Shown: positions 24,580-37,766, counted from the first letter of the stretch. The stretch is DNA of 64,000 bases from Marinobacterium_D sp050908845 (GCF_050908845.1 NZ_CP194171.1:4092001-4156000), one strand, 5' to 3'. A program made the numbers and translations. Notes: generated from the letters alone by a model not told the origin.

Positions 24580-26184
24580 ATGAGTACGCGAGAGTACGAC
24601 GTTCTAATCATAGGTAGCGGTGCTGCCGGGCTGACACTGGCATTGAACCTGCCAAAAACCACCCGCATCTGCGTGTTAAGCAAGAGTGAACTGGAAAATG
24701 GCTCCACCTGGTTTGCCCAGGGGGGCGTTGCCGCCGTACTTGACGAGGACGACAGCGTCGACGCGCACATCAGCGACACACTGATCGCAGGAGTTGAGCT
24801 GAGTCGACCAGACTCGGTCAACCACACCATATCAGGCAGCAAGAATGGCATAGACTGGCTGGTCGAGCAGGGCGTTCCCTTCACCCAGGAAAAAGAGAAT
24901 TACCACCTGACCAAGGAAGGCGGTCACTCTCACCGGCGTATCATCCACGCCGACGACGCCACAGGTCGCGCGATCGAAGAAACTCTGCTTGAGCGAACCA
25001 GCCAGTGCGATAATATCGACCTTCGCGAGCATCATATCGCGGTCGACCTGATCACCCGCCGCAAACTCCATCTTGCCGACAACGCCTGTGTTGGCGCTTA
25101 TGTGCTCAATGCAGGCACCGGACATGTTGAAGTATTCAAGGCGCGCAATGTCGTACTGGCGACCGGGGGCGCATCCAAGGCTTACCTGTATACCAGCAAC
25201 CCGGATGGCGCGACCGGTGACGGCATCGCCATGGCCTGGCGCGCAGGCTGTCGGGTAGCCAACCTCGAATTCAACCAGTTTCACCCCACCTGCCTTTACC
25301 ATCCCAAGGCAAAGTCGTTCCTGATATCAGAAGCGGTGCGCGGCGAAGGCGGCATACTCAAGCTGCCTGACGGAACCCGTTTCATGCCGGATTTCGACAC
25401 TCGCGCAGAACTGGCGCCACGCGATATCGTCGCACGTACTATTGACCATGAAATGAAACGTCTTGGCTGTGAGTGCGTATACCTTGATATCTCACACCGT
25501 CCGGCCGATTTCATAAAAAGTCACTTCCCGACCATTTACGAGCGCTGCCTCAGCTACGGCATCGATATCACGCGTGAGCCGATCCCTGTTGTTCCCGCCG
25601 CCCACTACACCTGTGGTGGAGTGATGACCAACCTGGCGGGTCAGACCGATCTGAAAGGCCTCTACGCCATAGGCGAGACCGCATTCACCGGTTTGCACGG
25701 CGCCAACCGTCTCGCATCCAACTCACTGCTGGAGTGTATTGTCTACGGTCGTTCTGCCGCCGAAGCGATCAGCGCCTCTCTGGCAAGCCGCCAGCCTCTG
25801 CCTGATGTACCGGCCTGGGATGAGAGCCAGGTCACAGACTCGGATGAAGACGTAATCATCGCCCATAACTGGGAAGAGTTGCGCCGCTTCATGTGGGACT
25901 ACGTGGGTATTGTCAGAACAAACAAGCGACTGCAACGGGCGCAGCACCGCATCGATCTGCTGCAGCAGGAGATCAGCGAGTACTACACCAACTACAAGGT
26001 CAGCCGCGATCTGATCGAGCTGCGCAACCTCACAACCGTGGCCGAGCTGATCGTAAAAAGTGCGATGCTGAGAAAGGAAAGCCGGGGTCTGCATTACACG
26101 CTCGACTACCCGGAGCTGGCTCCCGAGCGCAAGGATACGATCCTCGCGCCAATCAATTACCCCTGGCCCGACGCTTCCCGCTGA
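24580..26184 (+). CDS. nadB: L-aspartate oxidase
   Basis: A 534-residue FAD enzyme oxidising L-aspartate to iminoaspartate, first step of NAD synthesis. FAD-binding GSGAAGLTLALNLP is near residues 11-24, then STWFAQGGVAAVL, the substrate loop region EGGHSHRRIIHADD, the NLEFNQFHPTCLYHP stretch, the conserved AAHYTCGGVMT and GANRLASNSLLECIVYG. The C-terminal three-helix domain is complete. nadB beside rpoE, divergently transcribed, is the usual gammaproteobacterial arrangement. The 243-base gap between them holds the rpoE promoter. Confidence 0.96.
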   Translation: MSTREYDVLIIGSGAAGLTLALNLPKTTRICVLSKSELENGSTWFAQGGVAAVLDEDDSVDAHISDTLIAGVELSRPDSVNHTISGSKNGIDWLVEQGVPFTQEKENYHLTKEGGHSHRRIIHADDATGRAIEETLLERTSQCDNIDLREHHIAVDLITRRKLHLADNACVGAYVLNAGTGHVEVFKARNVVLATGGASKAYLYTSNPDGATGDGIAMAWRAGCRVANLEFNQFHPTCLYHPKAKSFLISEAVRGEGGILKLPDGTRFMPDFDTRAELAPRDIVARTIDHEMKRLGCECVYLDISHRPADFIKSHFPTIYERCLSYGIDITREPIPVVPAAHYTCGGVMTNLAGQTDLKGLYAIGETAFTGLHGANRLASNSLLECIVYGRSAAEAISASLASRQPLPDVPAWDESQVTDSDEDVIIAHNWEELRRFMWDYVGIVRTNKRLQRAQHRIDLLQQEISEYYTNYKVSRDLIELRNLTTVAELIVKSAMLRKESRGLHYTLDYPELAPERKDTILAPINYPWPDASR

Positions 26185-26645
26185 GGGAAGCCGCTCCACT
26201 CAACGAGTATCTTTAAGCGACGCCAGTCCGGCTCATCCAGCTGGTCTCGCGTGACGACCAGCCAGACAGGTAAAACACGCCGTTCCGTAATTGCGCTGAT
26301 TGAGATCAAGCCCGGAACGGCAGCAAGGCTAAGCGTTTTTTCCACATCCAGCTGGCTACCGTCCGCCATCACAAACACCAGACGTTTTTTGTCGGGATAC
26401 CAGCTCAAACCCTTTACCAGCGCTGCTTCGCCGCTCTTACGCCAGGGATAAAGCAGCGTATAAAGCGAGATGGCAAGCCCGGCTACACACACCAGATAGG
26501 TGAAGGCCGGTAAACCTGCGCCAAGCAGGGCCAGGCCTGCCAGCAGATGCACCAGGATGAGTAGCGCCGGGAGTCTTCGCGAACCCCGAAACTCAAGCTC
26601 AAGCGGGCTGAACGCGCTTGAGAATGATGCTGACAATTCGGGCAA
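26157..26645 (-). CDS. ygfX: YgfX-like membrane protein
   Basis: A protein of about 162 residues resembling YgfX (CptA), which in E. coli is encoded with sdhE. It begins with an SPLELEFRGSRR-type motif, then two adjacent membrane helices (about residues 27-65, LPALLILVHLLAGLALL and FTYLVCVAGLAISLYTLLY), and a C-terminal soluble domain with WLVVTRDQLDEPDWRRL. The start is uncertain: a TTG at 26645 with AGAGGAT upstream lies inside sdhE and is preferred. Its 3' end overlaps the convergent nadB end by 28 bases. The role in E. coli has been linked to cell shape or division inhibition, which may not apply here. Confidence 0.75.
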   Translation of the reverse strand: MPELSASFSSAFSPLELEFRGSRRLPALLILVHLLAGLALLGAGLPAFTYLVCVAGLAISLYTLLYPWRKSGEAALVKGLSWYPDKKRLVFVMADGSQLDVEKTLSLAAVPGLISISAITERRVLPVWLVVTRDQLDEPDWRRLKILVEWSGFPQREASGQG

Positions 26646-26853
26646 GATCCGGATCCTCTGGCGTTTCACGCTGCATAAACCAGACGAAAAGATCCTGATC
26701 CTCACAGTCGAGCAGCTTCACGAAGCGATCCTGGTCTTCAGCAGGCAGGTCACGAAAGGCCGTTTCAACAAAAGGTACAAACAGGACATCCAACTCCAGC
26801 ATCCCGCGCCTGCTTTGCCACGCCAAACGCCGGATATCTTCTTCTGTATACAT
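26599..26853 (-). CDS. sdhE: succinate dehydrogenase flavinylation factor SdhE
   Basis: An 84-residue all-alpha protein that promotes covalent FAD attachment to SdhA. The RGMLELD segment (RGxxE motif, residues about 16-22) that contacts the flavoprotein is present, with FVPFVETAFRDLP and DLFVWFMQRETPEDP following. The ATG at 26853 follows AGAGGG; an upstream in-frame extension is not conserved. It overlaps the start of ygfX, giving the common sdhE-ygfX pair, here facing nadB, another FAD enzyme. Confidence 0.92.
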   Translation of the reverse strand: MYTEEDIRRLAWQSRRGMLELDVLFVPFVETAFRDLPAEDQDRFVKLLDCEDQDLFVWFMQRETPEDPDLARIVSIILKRVQPA

Positions 26854-27194
26854 TTCAACCCTCTTGAGAACAGCTTTAATTGCCCGCGTATTTAACCGCT
26901 TTTTAATCGAAACTGCCATATCGGGCGTCAATGAAGAGCAGGGTGGGCTTTCGGGGGCTTCGAATGGTGTTATGGGTGTTGGCCAGCGATTCGTATGGGT
27001 ATGTCGATTAACTAGAGATGGCTACTGGTTAGCGTTGGTAAAGTTTGGGCACTTTGCCTGGAGGGAGATGACCTACAGTGATCAGAAGCGTTGCTTCTGA
27101 CCCTGCGGGCGTCGGCGTAGCCGACGTCCAAAGCCCGTTCCTTCGGAACAGGGCTTAGTCACATGGGCCTGTGTAGTAAAAGGCGGCAGCGCCG
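26854..27194. other. intergenic region with serial hairpins, no gene seen
   Basis: About 340 bases between the start of sdhE and the rrn terminator. No credible gene was found. The half near the rrn operon contains four short perfect or near-perfect hairpins: 27082-27100 (TCAGAAGC arms), 27107-27129 (CGTCGGC arms), 27131-27156 (AAGCCC and GTTCC arms) and 27181-27197 (AGGCGGC arms). The sdhE promoter must lie in the other half, but no strong match was picked. Confidence 0.6.
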
Positions 27195-27247
27195 CCTAAT
27201 ACGAAAAAACCCCAGTACCAAGGGTACTGGGGTTTTTTCGTATTAGG
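27195..27247 (-). terminator. long-stem rrn operon terminator
   Basis: A perfect 25-base inverted repeat (27195-27219 with 27223-27247) around a three-base loop, containing CCCC plus A-run/T-run arms on both sides. It starts one base after the 5S 3' end, so the rrn transcript runs directly into it. The symmetry also makes it functional from the other side. Confidence 0.93.
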
Positions 27248-27366
27248 TGCCTGGCAATGACCTACTCTCACATGGGGAAGCCCCACACTACCATCGGCGA
27301 TGACGCGTTTCACGACTGAGTTCGGCATGGGATCAGGTGGTTCCACGTCTCTATTGTCACCAGGCA
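27248..27366 (-). rRNA. rrf: 5S ribosomal RNA
   Basis: About 119 bases. The termini pair as TGCCTGG with CCAGGCA, and the body contains the canonical GATCCCATGCCGAACTCAG and GTAGTGTGGGG...CCCCATGTGAGAGTAGG blocks on the minus strand. Third rRNA of the operon, 144 bases after 23S. Confidence 0.96.
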
Positions 27367-27510
27367 AAACTGGAACAAACTGAGATCTAAAAGCTTTTTA
27401 GTAGAAGACCCGCTGTCGCTTATCTCCTATCTGATGTCTTGTCGTTCGCTACAAGCTACAACCGCGATACGATCTATATATTCAATGTTCAAACGCCTTT
27501 GGCGTTATAT

Positions 27511-30395
<2,885 letters not shown>

Positions 30396-30497
30396 ATATA
30401 ACCCGAAGGCGTCTGATCACTTGAATATATATGTAACGATCGATTTCGCCGGTTGGCGCTTGTATCAAACAATACAAGACAATCTTTTAGATCCAAT

Positions 30498-30509
30498 TTG
30501 TTAAAGAGC
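30498..30509 (-). promoter_or_regulatory. boxA antitermination element before 23S
   Basis: On the minus strand GCTCTTTAACAA, matching the conserved rrn boxA, lies about 100 bases before 23S and after tRNA-Ala. boxA binds NusB/NusE in the rRNA antitermination complex, which also includes SuhB in E. coli. Confidence 0.85.
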
Positions 30510-30633
30510 GTTTAAAGCATGAAGCTTTAAAAGATAAACTCAGACGAGTGTATGTTTTAAAACTCTAGGAGCTTTAATGACCAGGCAATCTGGTAAAGCA
30601 TATTCTGTTTGGGTCTCTACCATTCAGGATGAA

Positions 30634-30709
30634 TGGTGGAGCTATGCGGGATCGAACCGCAGACCTCCTGCGTGCAAAGCAGGCGCTCTCCCAGCTGAGC
30701 TATAGCCCC
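30634..30709 (-). tRNA. tRNA-Ala (anticodon TGC)
   Basis: A 76-base tRNA in the 16S-23S spacer with encoded CCA. Acceptor GGGGCTA pairs with TAGCTCC; anticodon TGC at 30676-30674; T-arm GGTTCGATCC is normal. Confidence 0.97.
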
Positions 30710-30724
30710 ATTCAGGTCAATCGC

Positions 30725-30803
30725 GTTGAATTTTGTGTCAATCAAGGCAAATCCGGAGGAAGCATAGCCTGCTATGCGACGAGGGATTTAACGCAGAGTG
30801 ACG
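30725..30803 (+). repeat. spacer repeat copy A (hairpin-centred)
   Basis: Read on the plus strand: TTGAATTTTG, then ATCAAGGC, then a hairpin GCATAG-CCTG-CTATGC (30762-30777), then AACGCAGAG. The same ordered blocks recur in opposite orientation at 30911-31003, so it belongs to a repeat family in the spacer. Confidence 0.7.
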
Positions 30804-30809
30804 CAAAAT

Positions 30810-30886
<77 letters not shown>

Positions 30887-30910
30887 ACATCTCGGTTGCC
30901 TTTCACTCTG

Positions 30911-31003
30911 CTCTGCGTTGCTTTCTTCGTTCGCTCAGTCACATACCTGATGTATGCTCCTTCGCTCACTCAGGGCAGCGCCTTGATCAGAGCAAAATTC
31001 AAC
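30911..31003 (-). repeat. spacer repeat copy B (hairpin-centred, inverted to copy A)
   Basis: Read on the minus strand: TTGAATTTTG, ATCAAGGC, a hairpin CATAC-ATCAG-GTATG, and AACGCAGAG, the same order as copy A. The middle arms are longer (GAGTGAGCGAAG / GAGCGAACGAAG). Located between 16S and tRNA-Ile. Confidence 0.7.
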
Positions 31004-31108
31004 TCGAGCTGCCGCCTCTACCTCTGGCTCGGCAACAACTCTGTTACGCTCTCTCAACATTTCAACCAGGTAATTCGTGTGAACGCTTGCCAAGGCCAAG
31101 CTATCGTT

Positions 31109-32647
<1,539 letters not shown>

Positions 32648-32804
32648 TAAAAGTTTAATTGAACTTCATGAGGAGGAATGTCCCCAATCCGTTCTGCTCA
32701 AGGTATAAACAACGCTAAATGAATTCACATATAGGTTGCTTGTCTTGAGATATAAGCTTATGTGCTTAGACCTCGACAAGCGCCCACACGAATTACCTGA
32801 TCGA

Positions 32805-32818
32805 CTTGTTAAAGAGCG
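32805..32818 (-). promoter_or_regulatory. boxA antitermination element before 16S
   Basis: On the minus strand CGCTCTTTAACAAG, a consensus rrn boxA, about 50 bases downstream of promoter P2 and 160 bases before 16S. Confidence 0.88.
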
Positions 32819-32869
32819 GGCTTGAAAGGCTGCTTCTTAGCGAAGCGTTCCGTCTCAAGCGAGGCGCAT

Positions 32870-32897
32870 ATCTTACCGCCTCCGTGTTCAGTGTCAA
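32870..32897 (-). promoter_or_regulatory. rrn promoter P2
   Basis: TTGACA (32897-32892) and TAAGAT (32875-32870) with a 16-base spacer, followed by a GC-rich discriminator and the start-region block GCGCCTCGCTTGAGACG, which recurs downstream of P1. Confidence 0.8.
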
Positions 32898-33035
32898 GCG
32901 TTTATTTTCGCTTTTCACTGCGACTTTCGAACCGGCGAATTTCTGAAAACAGATAAGAAATTCAAGTGGTTGGAAAACCGCCTCGCTTGGTCGTCCTCAA
33001 CCCCGAAGGGCGTGTCGTCTCAAGCGAGGAGGCGC

Positions 33036-33063
33036 ATTCTACAGACCTGCCGGAGGGAGTCAA
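33036..33063 (-). promoter_or_regulatory. rrn promoter P1
   Basis: TTGACT (33063-33058) and TAGAAT (33041-33036) with a 16-base spacer, again followed by GCGCCTC...GCTTGAGACG. AT-rich sequence just upstream (33064-33085) could act as an UP element. It lies about 390 bases before 16S. Confidence 0.8.
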
Positions 33064-33115
33064 CAGGCTTTTTGGAAATAATTTACAGAAAGCTCCAGAG
33101 CACTCTTTTCACGTC

Positions 33116-33147
33116 ATAAGAAAGGGAGCCGCAGCTCCCTTTCTTAT
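33116..33147 (-). terminator. terminator after der
   Basis: A 14-base perfect stem (ATAAGAAAGGGAGC and its complement) with loop TGCG, 12 bases after the der stop. Its AAAG/CTTT arms could work in both directions, which insulates rrn from the upstream cluster. Confidence 0.85.
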
Positions 33148-33159
33148 TCAAAAAATGCA

Positions 33160-34593
33160 TTAAGCTTTCTTGGCGCGCTTCTTCTGACGGTACTTGAGTT
33201 CCTTCACGTGCTGACGCTGACGCTCTTTTTTCGCCTGCTGTCGTGCGGTCAGGATATTGCGCTTGCCGGCAAAGGGGTTATCCCCGGTACGGAACTCAAA
33301 ACGGATCGGTGTACCCTTCACCTTGAGAAACTTGATAAAGCGGTTTTCGAGGTAACGTTTGTAAGATCCCGGCAGCGCATCGGTCTGGTTACCATGCACA
33401 ACGATGATCGGCGGGTTGGACCCACCCTGGTGTGCATAACGCAGTTTGATGCGACGGTTGTTAACCTGCGGCGGCTGGTGATCCGCAACCACATCCTCAA
33501 GCAGTTTGGTCAGCTGGTTGGTAGACCATTTCGCCATGGCGCAGTCATAGGCTTCATCGATAGAACGATAAAGATCACCAACACCGGAGCCGTGAAGCGC
33601 AGAGATAAAGTGGAAACGAGCAAAAGCAGCGAACATCAGACGGCGATCCACCTGGGCTTTGACCTTCTCTTTCTGCTCCTGCGTCATTCCATCCCATTTG
33701 TTCAGCGCCAGGACCAGCGCACGACCGGAATCGATAACGAAACCAAGCATATGCAGATCCTGCTCGGTCACACCTTCGCGGGCATCGATGACGGCAACCA
33801 CCACGTTGGCGTCCTTGATCGCCTGGAGCGTCTTAACAATGGAGAATTTCTCCACCGCTTCACGAATATGTTTACGGCGCCGCACGCCTGCCGTATCGAT
33901 CAGCGTGTAAGGCTGACCGTCACGCTCGTAGGGAATATAAACACTATCCCGGGTGGTACCCGCCTCGTCATAGACGACAACCCGGTCTTCACCCAGCATG
34001 CGGTTAACCAGGGTTGACTTACCCACATTGGGACGACCGACAATCGCGATGCGCGTACCCTTGTCAGCGGCATCTTCCGTGTCACCCTCTTCCGGCTCTT
34101 CGATACCCAGGTCATCAAGCGTCAATTCGATCAGCGAAGAGACACCACGCCCATGTGCCGCTGCAATCGTCAGCGGATCGCCCAAACCCAGGCTGAAGAA
34201 CTCGCTGCGTGCGACCTCAGGGTCAATACCATCTGTTTTATTGACCACCAGGTAGCAGGTTTTTTCCTCCCGGCGCAGATGATTGGCGATCATCTCGTCT
34301 GCCGGGTTAAGCCCCGCACGACCGTCAACCAGGAACAGAACGACATCCGCCTCGTCGATAGCCAGCAAAGACTGCTGCGCCATCGCCTTATCGATGCCCT
34401 CTTCGTCACCGGAAATACCACCGGTATCGATAACGATATAATCCCGGCCACCCAACTTGCCTTCGCCATACTTGCGATCGCGGGTCAGCCCGGGCAGATC
34501 GGCAACCAGTGCGTCACGCGAACGGGTCAATCGGTTGAAAAGAGTAGATTTACCGACATTCGGTCGGCCCACCAGCGCGATCACCGGAAGCAT
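33160..34593 (-). CDS. der: ribosome biogenesis GTPase Der (EngA)
   Basis: A 477-residue tandem GTPase for 50S assembly. Two G domains each start with GRPNVGKSTL (near residues 9 and 183), have DTGG/DTAG G3 motifs and NKTD/NKWD G4 motifs, and are followed by a KH-like domain ending in a Lys-rich tail. The ATG at 34593 is preferred over a GTG three codons upstream because GGGTG is placed correctly before it. Last gene of the pilF-rodZ-hisS-yfgM-bamB-der run. Confidence 0.95.
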   Translation of the reverse strand: MLPVIALVGRPNVGKSTLFNRLTRSRDALVADLPGLTRDRKYGEGKLGGRDYIVIDTGGISGDEEGIDKAMAQQSLLAIDEADVVLFLVDGRAGLNPADEMIANHLRREEKTCYLVVNKTDGIDPEVARSEFFSLGLGDPLTIAAAHGRGVSSLIELTLDDLGIEEPEEGDTEDAADKGTRIAIVGRPNVGKSTLVNRMLGEDRVVVYDEAGTTRDSVYIPYERDGQPYTLIDTAGVRRRKHIREAVEKFSIVKTLQAIKDANVVVAVIDAREGVTEQDLHMLGFVIDSGRALVLALNKWDGMTQEQKEKVKAQVDRRLMFAAFARFHFISALHGSGVGDLYRSIDEAYDCAMAKWSTNQLTKLLEDVVADHQPPQVNNRRIKLRYAHQGGSNPPIIVVHGNQTDALPGSYKRYLENRFIKFLKVKGTPIRFEFRTGDNPFAGKRNILTARQQAKKERQRQHVKELKYRQKKRAKKA

Positions 34594-34667
34594 AGCATTC
34601 ACCCAAAAACAGCACGGCGGCGTTCCACCCCAAGCAGAACACCGCCGCCCTTCACTTAAGATTCAGT

Positions 34668-35816
34668 TCAATTCAGCTTGAGAGCCGCCAGACGACCATC
34701 ATTGCTGAGTACATAAAGCACGTCATCGACCACAAGCGGATCACTGTAGATACCGGACGAGTCGAAATTATAGCGCGCTACAAAGTGACCATCGATCTGA
34801 GACATAAAATGGAGATAGCCTTCGCTATCACCCACGACCACCGTGTTGTTCAGTTCCGCCGGCGAGGTCAGACGACGATTAAGCAGAGCTGGCTGCTGCC
34901 AGACACTGGCACTGCTGCCCGCATCAAAGGCATCGACCTTGTCATCTGCAGACACCGCGTAGATGTTGCCAAACCCGGACGCCAGACCACGATAACTGGA
35001 GTAATCACGACTCCAGACGATTCTCGGACCATAAGGATTCAGCGCCACGAGACGCCCCTGGTAACTGGTAACGTATACGGTTCCATTGACGATCAGCGGG
35101 CGACCGTCCACATCTACGATACGTTCCAGTTCGGAGCGACCTTCCGCCAGCGCGATACGCTGCTCCCATACCGCGTTACCGGAGCGGTTATCGATCGCCA
35201 ACAGCTTGCCGTTGGCAAAGCCGGTGAGCGTTACCTGATCAGTAACGACCGGGGCACCGGTTCCGCGCAGGCTAAGCTGAGGGATCTGGCTGTCATAGGT
35301 CCAGCGATGCTCACCGGTGACACGATCAAATGCGCTGACCTGGCCATTGATCACCTGGACAACGACGAGATCTGCATTCACTTGCGGCTGAGCGACAACC
35401 TCTGATGCCACCCGGCTGCGCCACCGTTCTTCGCCCGTGGTGGCATCAAGCACGATCACTTCGCCGTTTTCGGTAGCAACAACGACGCTACCAAAACCAA
35501 AGCCCACCCCGCCGGAGAGCGGCAGATCAAGCTCCACATCCCAGAGTTTTTCGCCTGAAGCCTGATCGATAGCGACTACCTCGCCTTCATTATCAGCCGC
35601 GAAAACACGGGAGTTGCCAATAGCCGGCTCGAACTGGTGGTAACCCAGTCCGGGTCCGTCACCGACCTGAGCACTCCAGAGCACAGAAACGTTTTTCTCT
35701 GCATCAAAGTCAACCAGCGCTGCCGGCTCTACCTCGTCCGGGCCACCCCAAAGGCCGCAACCGGCAAGCGAGGCTGTCAGCAGGCTCGCTGTAAGCACAC
35801 GGACCATGGATTTCAT
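34668..35816 (-). CDS. bamB: outer membrane assembly lipoprotein BamB
   Basis: A 382-residue beta-propeller lipoprotein of the BAM complex that inserts outer-membrane barrels. The lipobox LAGC places the lipidated Cys at residue 20. The rest consists of PQQ-like repeats (for example VVAIDQASGEKLWDVEL, VIVLDATTGEERWRS, VSAFDRVTGEHRWTY). AGGGAG precedes the ATG, which overlaps the yfgM stop by four bases. As an OMP-assembly factor its output feeds the same envelope status sensed by the sigma-E system in this window. Confidence 0.95.
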   Translation of the reverse strand: MKSMVRVLTASLLTASLAGCGLWGGPDEVEPAALVDFDAEKNVSVLWSAQVGDGPGLGYHQFEPAIGNSRVFAADNEGEVVAIDQASGEKLWDVELDLPLSGGVGFGFGSVVVATENGEVIVLDATTGEERWRSRVASEVVAQPQVNADLVVVQVINGQVSAFDRVTGEHRWTYDSQIPQLSLRGTGAPVVTDQVTLTGFANGKLLAIDNRSGNAVWEQRIALAEGRSELERIVDVDGRPLIVNGTVYVTSYQGRLVALNPYGPRIVWSRDYSSYRGLASGFGNIYAVSADDKVDAFDAGSSASVWQQPALLNRRLTSPAELNNTVVVGDSEGYLHFMSQIDGHFVARYNFDSSGIYSDPLVVDDVLYVLSNDGRLAALKLN

Positions 35817-36472
35817 GAGTTTTCTCCCTGAGCCAGATCGTCACGCTTCATCTCGATCACCGGACGCATCTGGGGAGTGGCACCTTCGAGCGCCTGCTCA
35901 TACGCCTGACGCGCCTGATCCAACTGACCCTGAGCCACAAGCACATCGCCACGCAGCTCCTGATAGGAAGCCTGGTAATGCTCACCATTAGCCTGTTTCA
36001 GCAAGGCATCGGCCGCATCCGCATCACCCTGAGCCAGCTTGATGCGCGCGCTGCGCAGTGTCGCCAGCTGTTTAAGCTCGGCGTCCTCCGCATTCTGACG
36101 GACCCAATCCAGCTGTGCGAATGCCTGATCCAGGTCGTTGCTATCAACCGCTACGCGAGCCATGAGCATGGCGCCCAGCGCGGCATAGCCGCTGCTTTCG
36201 TAATCATCCTGCAGTACGCCTGCCAGATGTTTCGCGGTTGTCAGCTGCGCCTCATCTTCGGGAGCGGAGCGCAGAGCCATAACCGCATCGAGCAGTTCCT
36301 GGTAGGTGATTGACGCATTAGTGGACTGTGCTTCAACGCGTTTTTCCCATGCCTGCCATCCGAATACACCGGCAACAGCGACAGCAATAGCCAACAGCAC
36401 CGAGCGTCCATTCTCTTTCCACCAGTTCTTGATCGCTTCAACCTGTTCCTCTTCGGTACGCAACTCCGCCAC
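35813..36472 (-). CDS. yfgM: YfgM family TPR membrane protein
   Basis: A 219-residue bitopic protein. A short cytoplasmic N-terminus with the typical EEEQVEAIKNWWKENG, one membrane helix (about residues 24-41), then periplasmic TPR-like repeats. In E. coli YfgM associates with the SecYEG-PpiD chaperone site. GTG start at 36472 with AGAGG upstream. It sits between hisS and bamB as is usual, overlapping the bamB ATG. Confidence 0.93.
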   Translation of the reverse strand: MAELRTEEEQVEAIKNWWKENGRSVLLAIAVAVAGVFGWQAWEKRVEAQSTNASITYQELLDAVMALRSAPEDEAQLTTAKHLAGVLQDDYESSGYAALGAMLMARVAVDSNDLDQAFAQLDWVRQNAEDAELKQLATLRSARIKLAQGDADAADALLKQANGEHYQASYQELRGDVLVAQGQLDQARQAYEQALEGATPQMRPVIEMKRDDLAQGENS

Positions 36473-36485
36473 GATCCTGCCTCTC

Positions 36486-37766
36486 TTACTCAGTGCTATA
36501 AATGCTGGTCAGCTCTACTGCCAGCTCTTTCAGTGCGATCTGTCTTTGCTCGCTTGATTCACGCAGCGGTTTCAACGTGATAACGCCGTTCGCCAGCTCA
36601 TCATCTCCCATGAGCAAACCGAACCGCGCGCCGCTTTTATCCGCCTTTTTCATCTGACTCTTGAAGCTGCCGCCACCACAGTGGAGCTGCACTCTGAGTT
36701 CAGTTTCATCGCGCAGCTGCTCTGCAATGCGGAACATCTCCACCTGCGCAGCGTCACCCATTGCCATGGCATAGACGTCGACCTTCTGGTGAACACTCTC
36801 AGGTACGGCACCCAGAGTTTCAAGCAGCAGAATCAGACGTTCAACACCCATCGCGAACCCCACTGCCGGCGTAGCGCGACCACCAAGCTGTTCCACCAGG
36901 CCATCGTAACGGCCACCGGCACAGACAGTTCCCTGGGAACCCAGTTCATCGGTGATCCACTCAAACACCGTCTTACCGTAATAATCCAGTCCACGCACAA
37001 GACGTGCGTTGACCTCATAGGCAACCCCCGCCTGATCCAGCAGGTGACACAGGCGGTCGAAATGCTCACGGGAATCCGCATCGATATAATCATGGAAATG
37101 CGGCGCCTTATCCAACAGCGCCTGGGTTCCCTGATCCTTGCTATCGAGGATACGCAGCGGGTTCGTCTTAAGGCGGCGCTGGCTGTCGCTATCAAGCTCC
37201 TCGATGTGGGCGCTCAGGTAGGCCACCAGATCGTCTTTGAAACGAGCCCGGTCAGCGGCGCTCCCCAACGTGTTCAAATGCAGAGTTACCGACTTTTCCA
37301 GACCCAGCTGACGCCACAGGCGCGCTGTCAGGATAATCAGTTCGGCATCGATATCCGGCCCCTGCATGCCAAAGGTTTCCACACCAATCTGGTGGAACTG
37401 GCGATAACGCCCCTTCTGAGGCCGCTCGTGCCGGAACATCGGTCCCATGTACCAAAGCCGCTGAACCTGGTTAAAGGTCAGGCCATGTTCCTCACAGGCA
37501 CGCACACAGCTGGCTGTACCTTCGGGGCGCAGGGTAAGACTGTCACCATTGCGGTCTTCGAAGGTATACATCTCCTTCTCGACAATGTCGGTCACTTCGC
37601 CGATAGAACGTTTGAACAGGTCGGTCTGCTCGACAATCGGCATGCGCAGTTCGCTATAGCCATAGGCACCAAGCACCGCTTTGACCTGATTTTCCAGAAA
37701 CTGCCAGACCGGGGTCTGATCCGGCAGAATATCATTCATGCCCCTTATGGCTTTGATCTTCGCCAA
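36486..37766 (-). CDS. hisS: histidyl-tRNA synthetase
   Basis: A 426-residue class II synthetase. N-terminal IRGMNDILP, motif 2 region MFRHERPQKGRYRQFHQIGVE, histidine-binding signature LVRGLDYYGKTVFEW, motif 3 ATPAVGFAMGVERL, and a C-terminal anticodon-binding domain. Only a TTG at 37766 gives the normal N-terminus, and its ribosome binding site is weak. The 31-base gap to rodZ leaves no room for ispG, which normally lies here. Confidence 0.95.
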   Translation of the reverse strand: MAKIKAIRGMNDILPDQTPVWQFLENQVKAVLGAYGYSELRMPIVEQTDLFKRSIGEVTDIVEKEMYTFEDRNGDSLTLRPEGTASCVRACEEHGLTFNQVQRLWYMGPMFRHERPQKGRYRQFHQIGVETFGMQGPDIDAELIILTARLWRQLGLEKSVTLHLNTLGSAADRARFKDDLVAYLSAHIEELDSDSQRRLKTNPLRILDSKDQGTQALLDKAPHFHDYIDADSREHFDRLCHLLDQAGVAYEVNARLVRGLDYYGKTVFEWITDELGSQGTVCAGGRYDGLVEQLGGRATPAVGFAMGVERLILLLETLGAVPESVHQKVDVYAMAMGDAAQVEMFRIAEQLRDETELRVQLHCGGGSFKSQMKKADKSGARFGLLMGDDELANGVITLKPLRESSEQRQIALKELAVELTSIYSTE

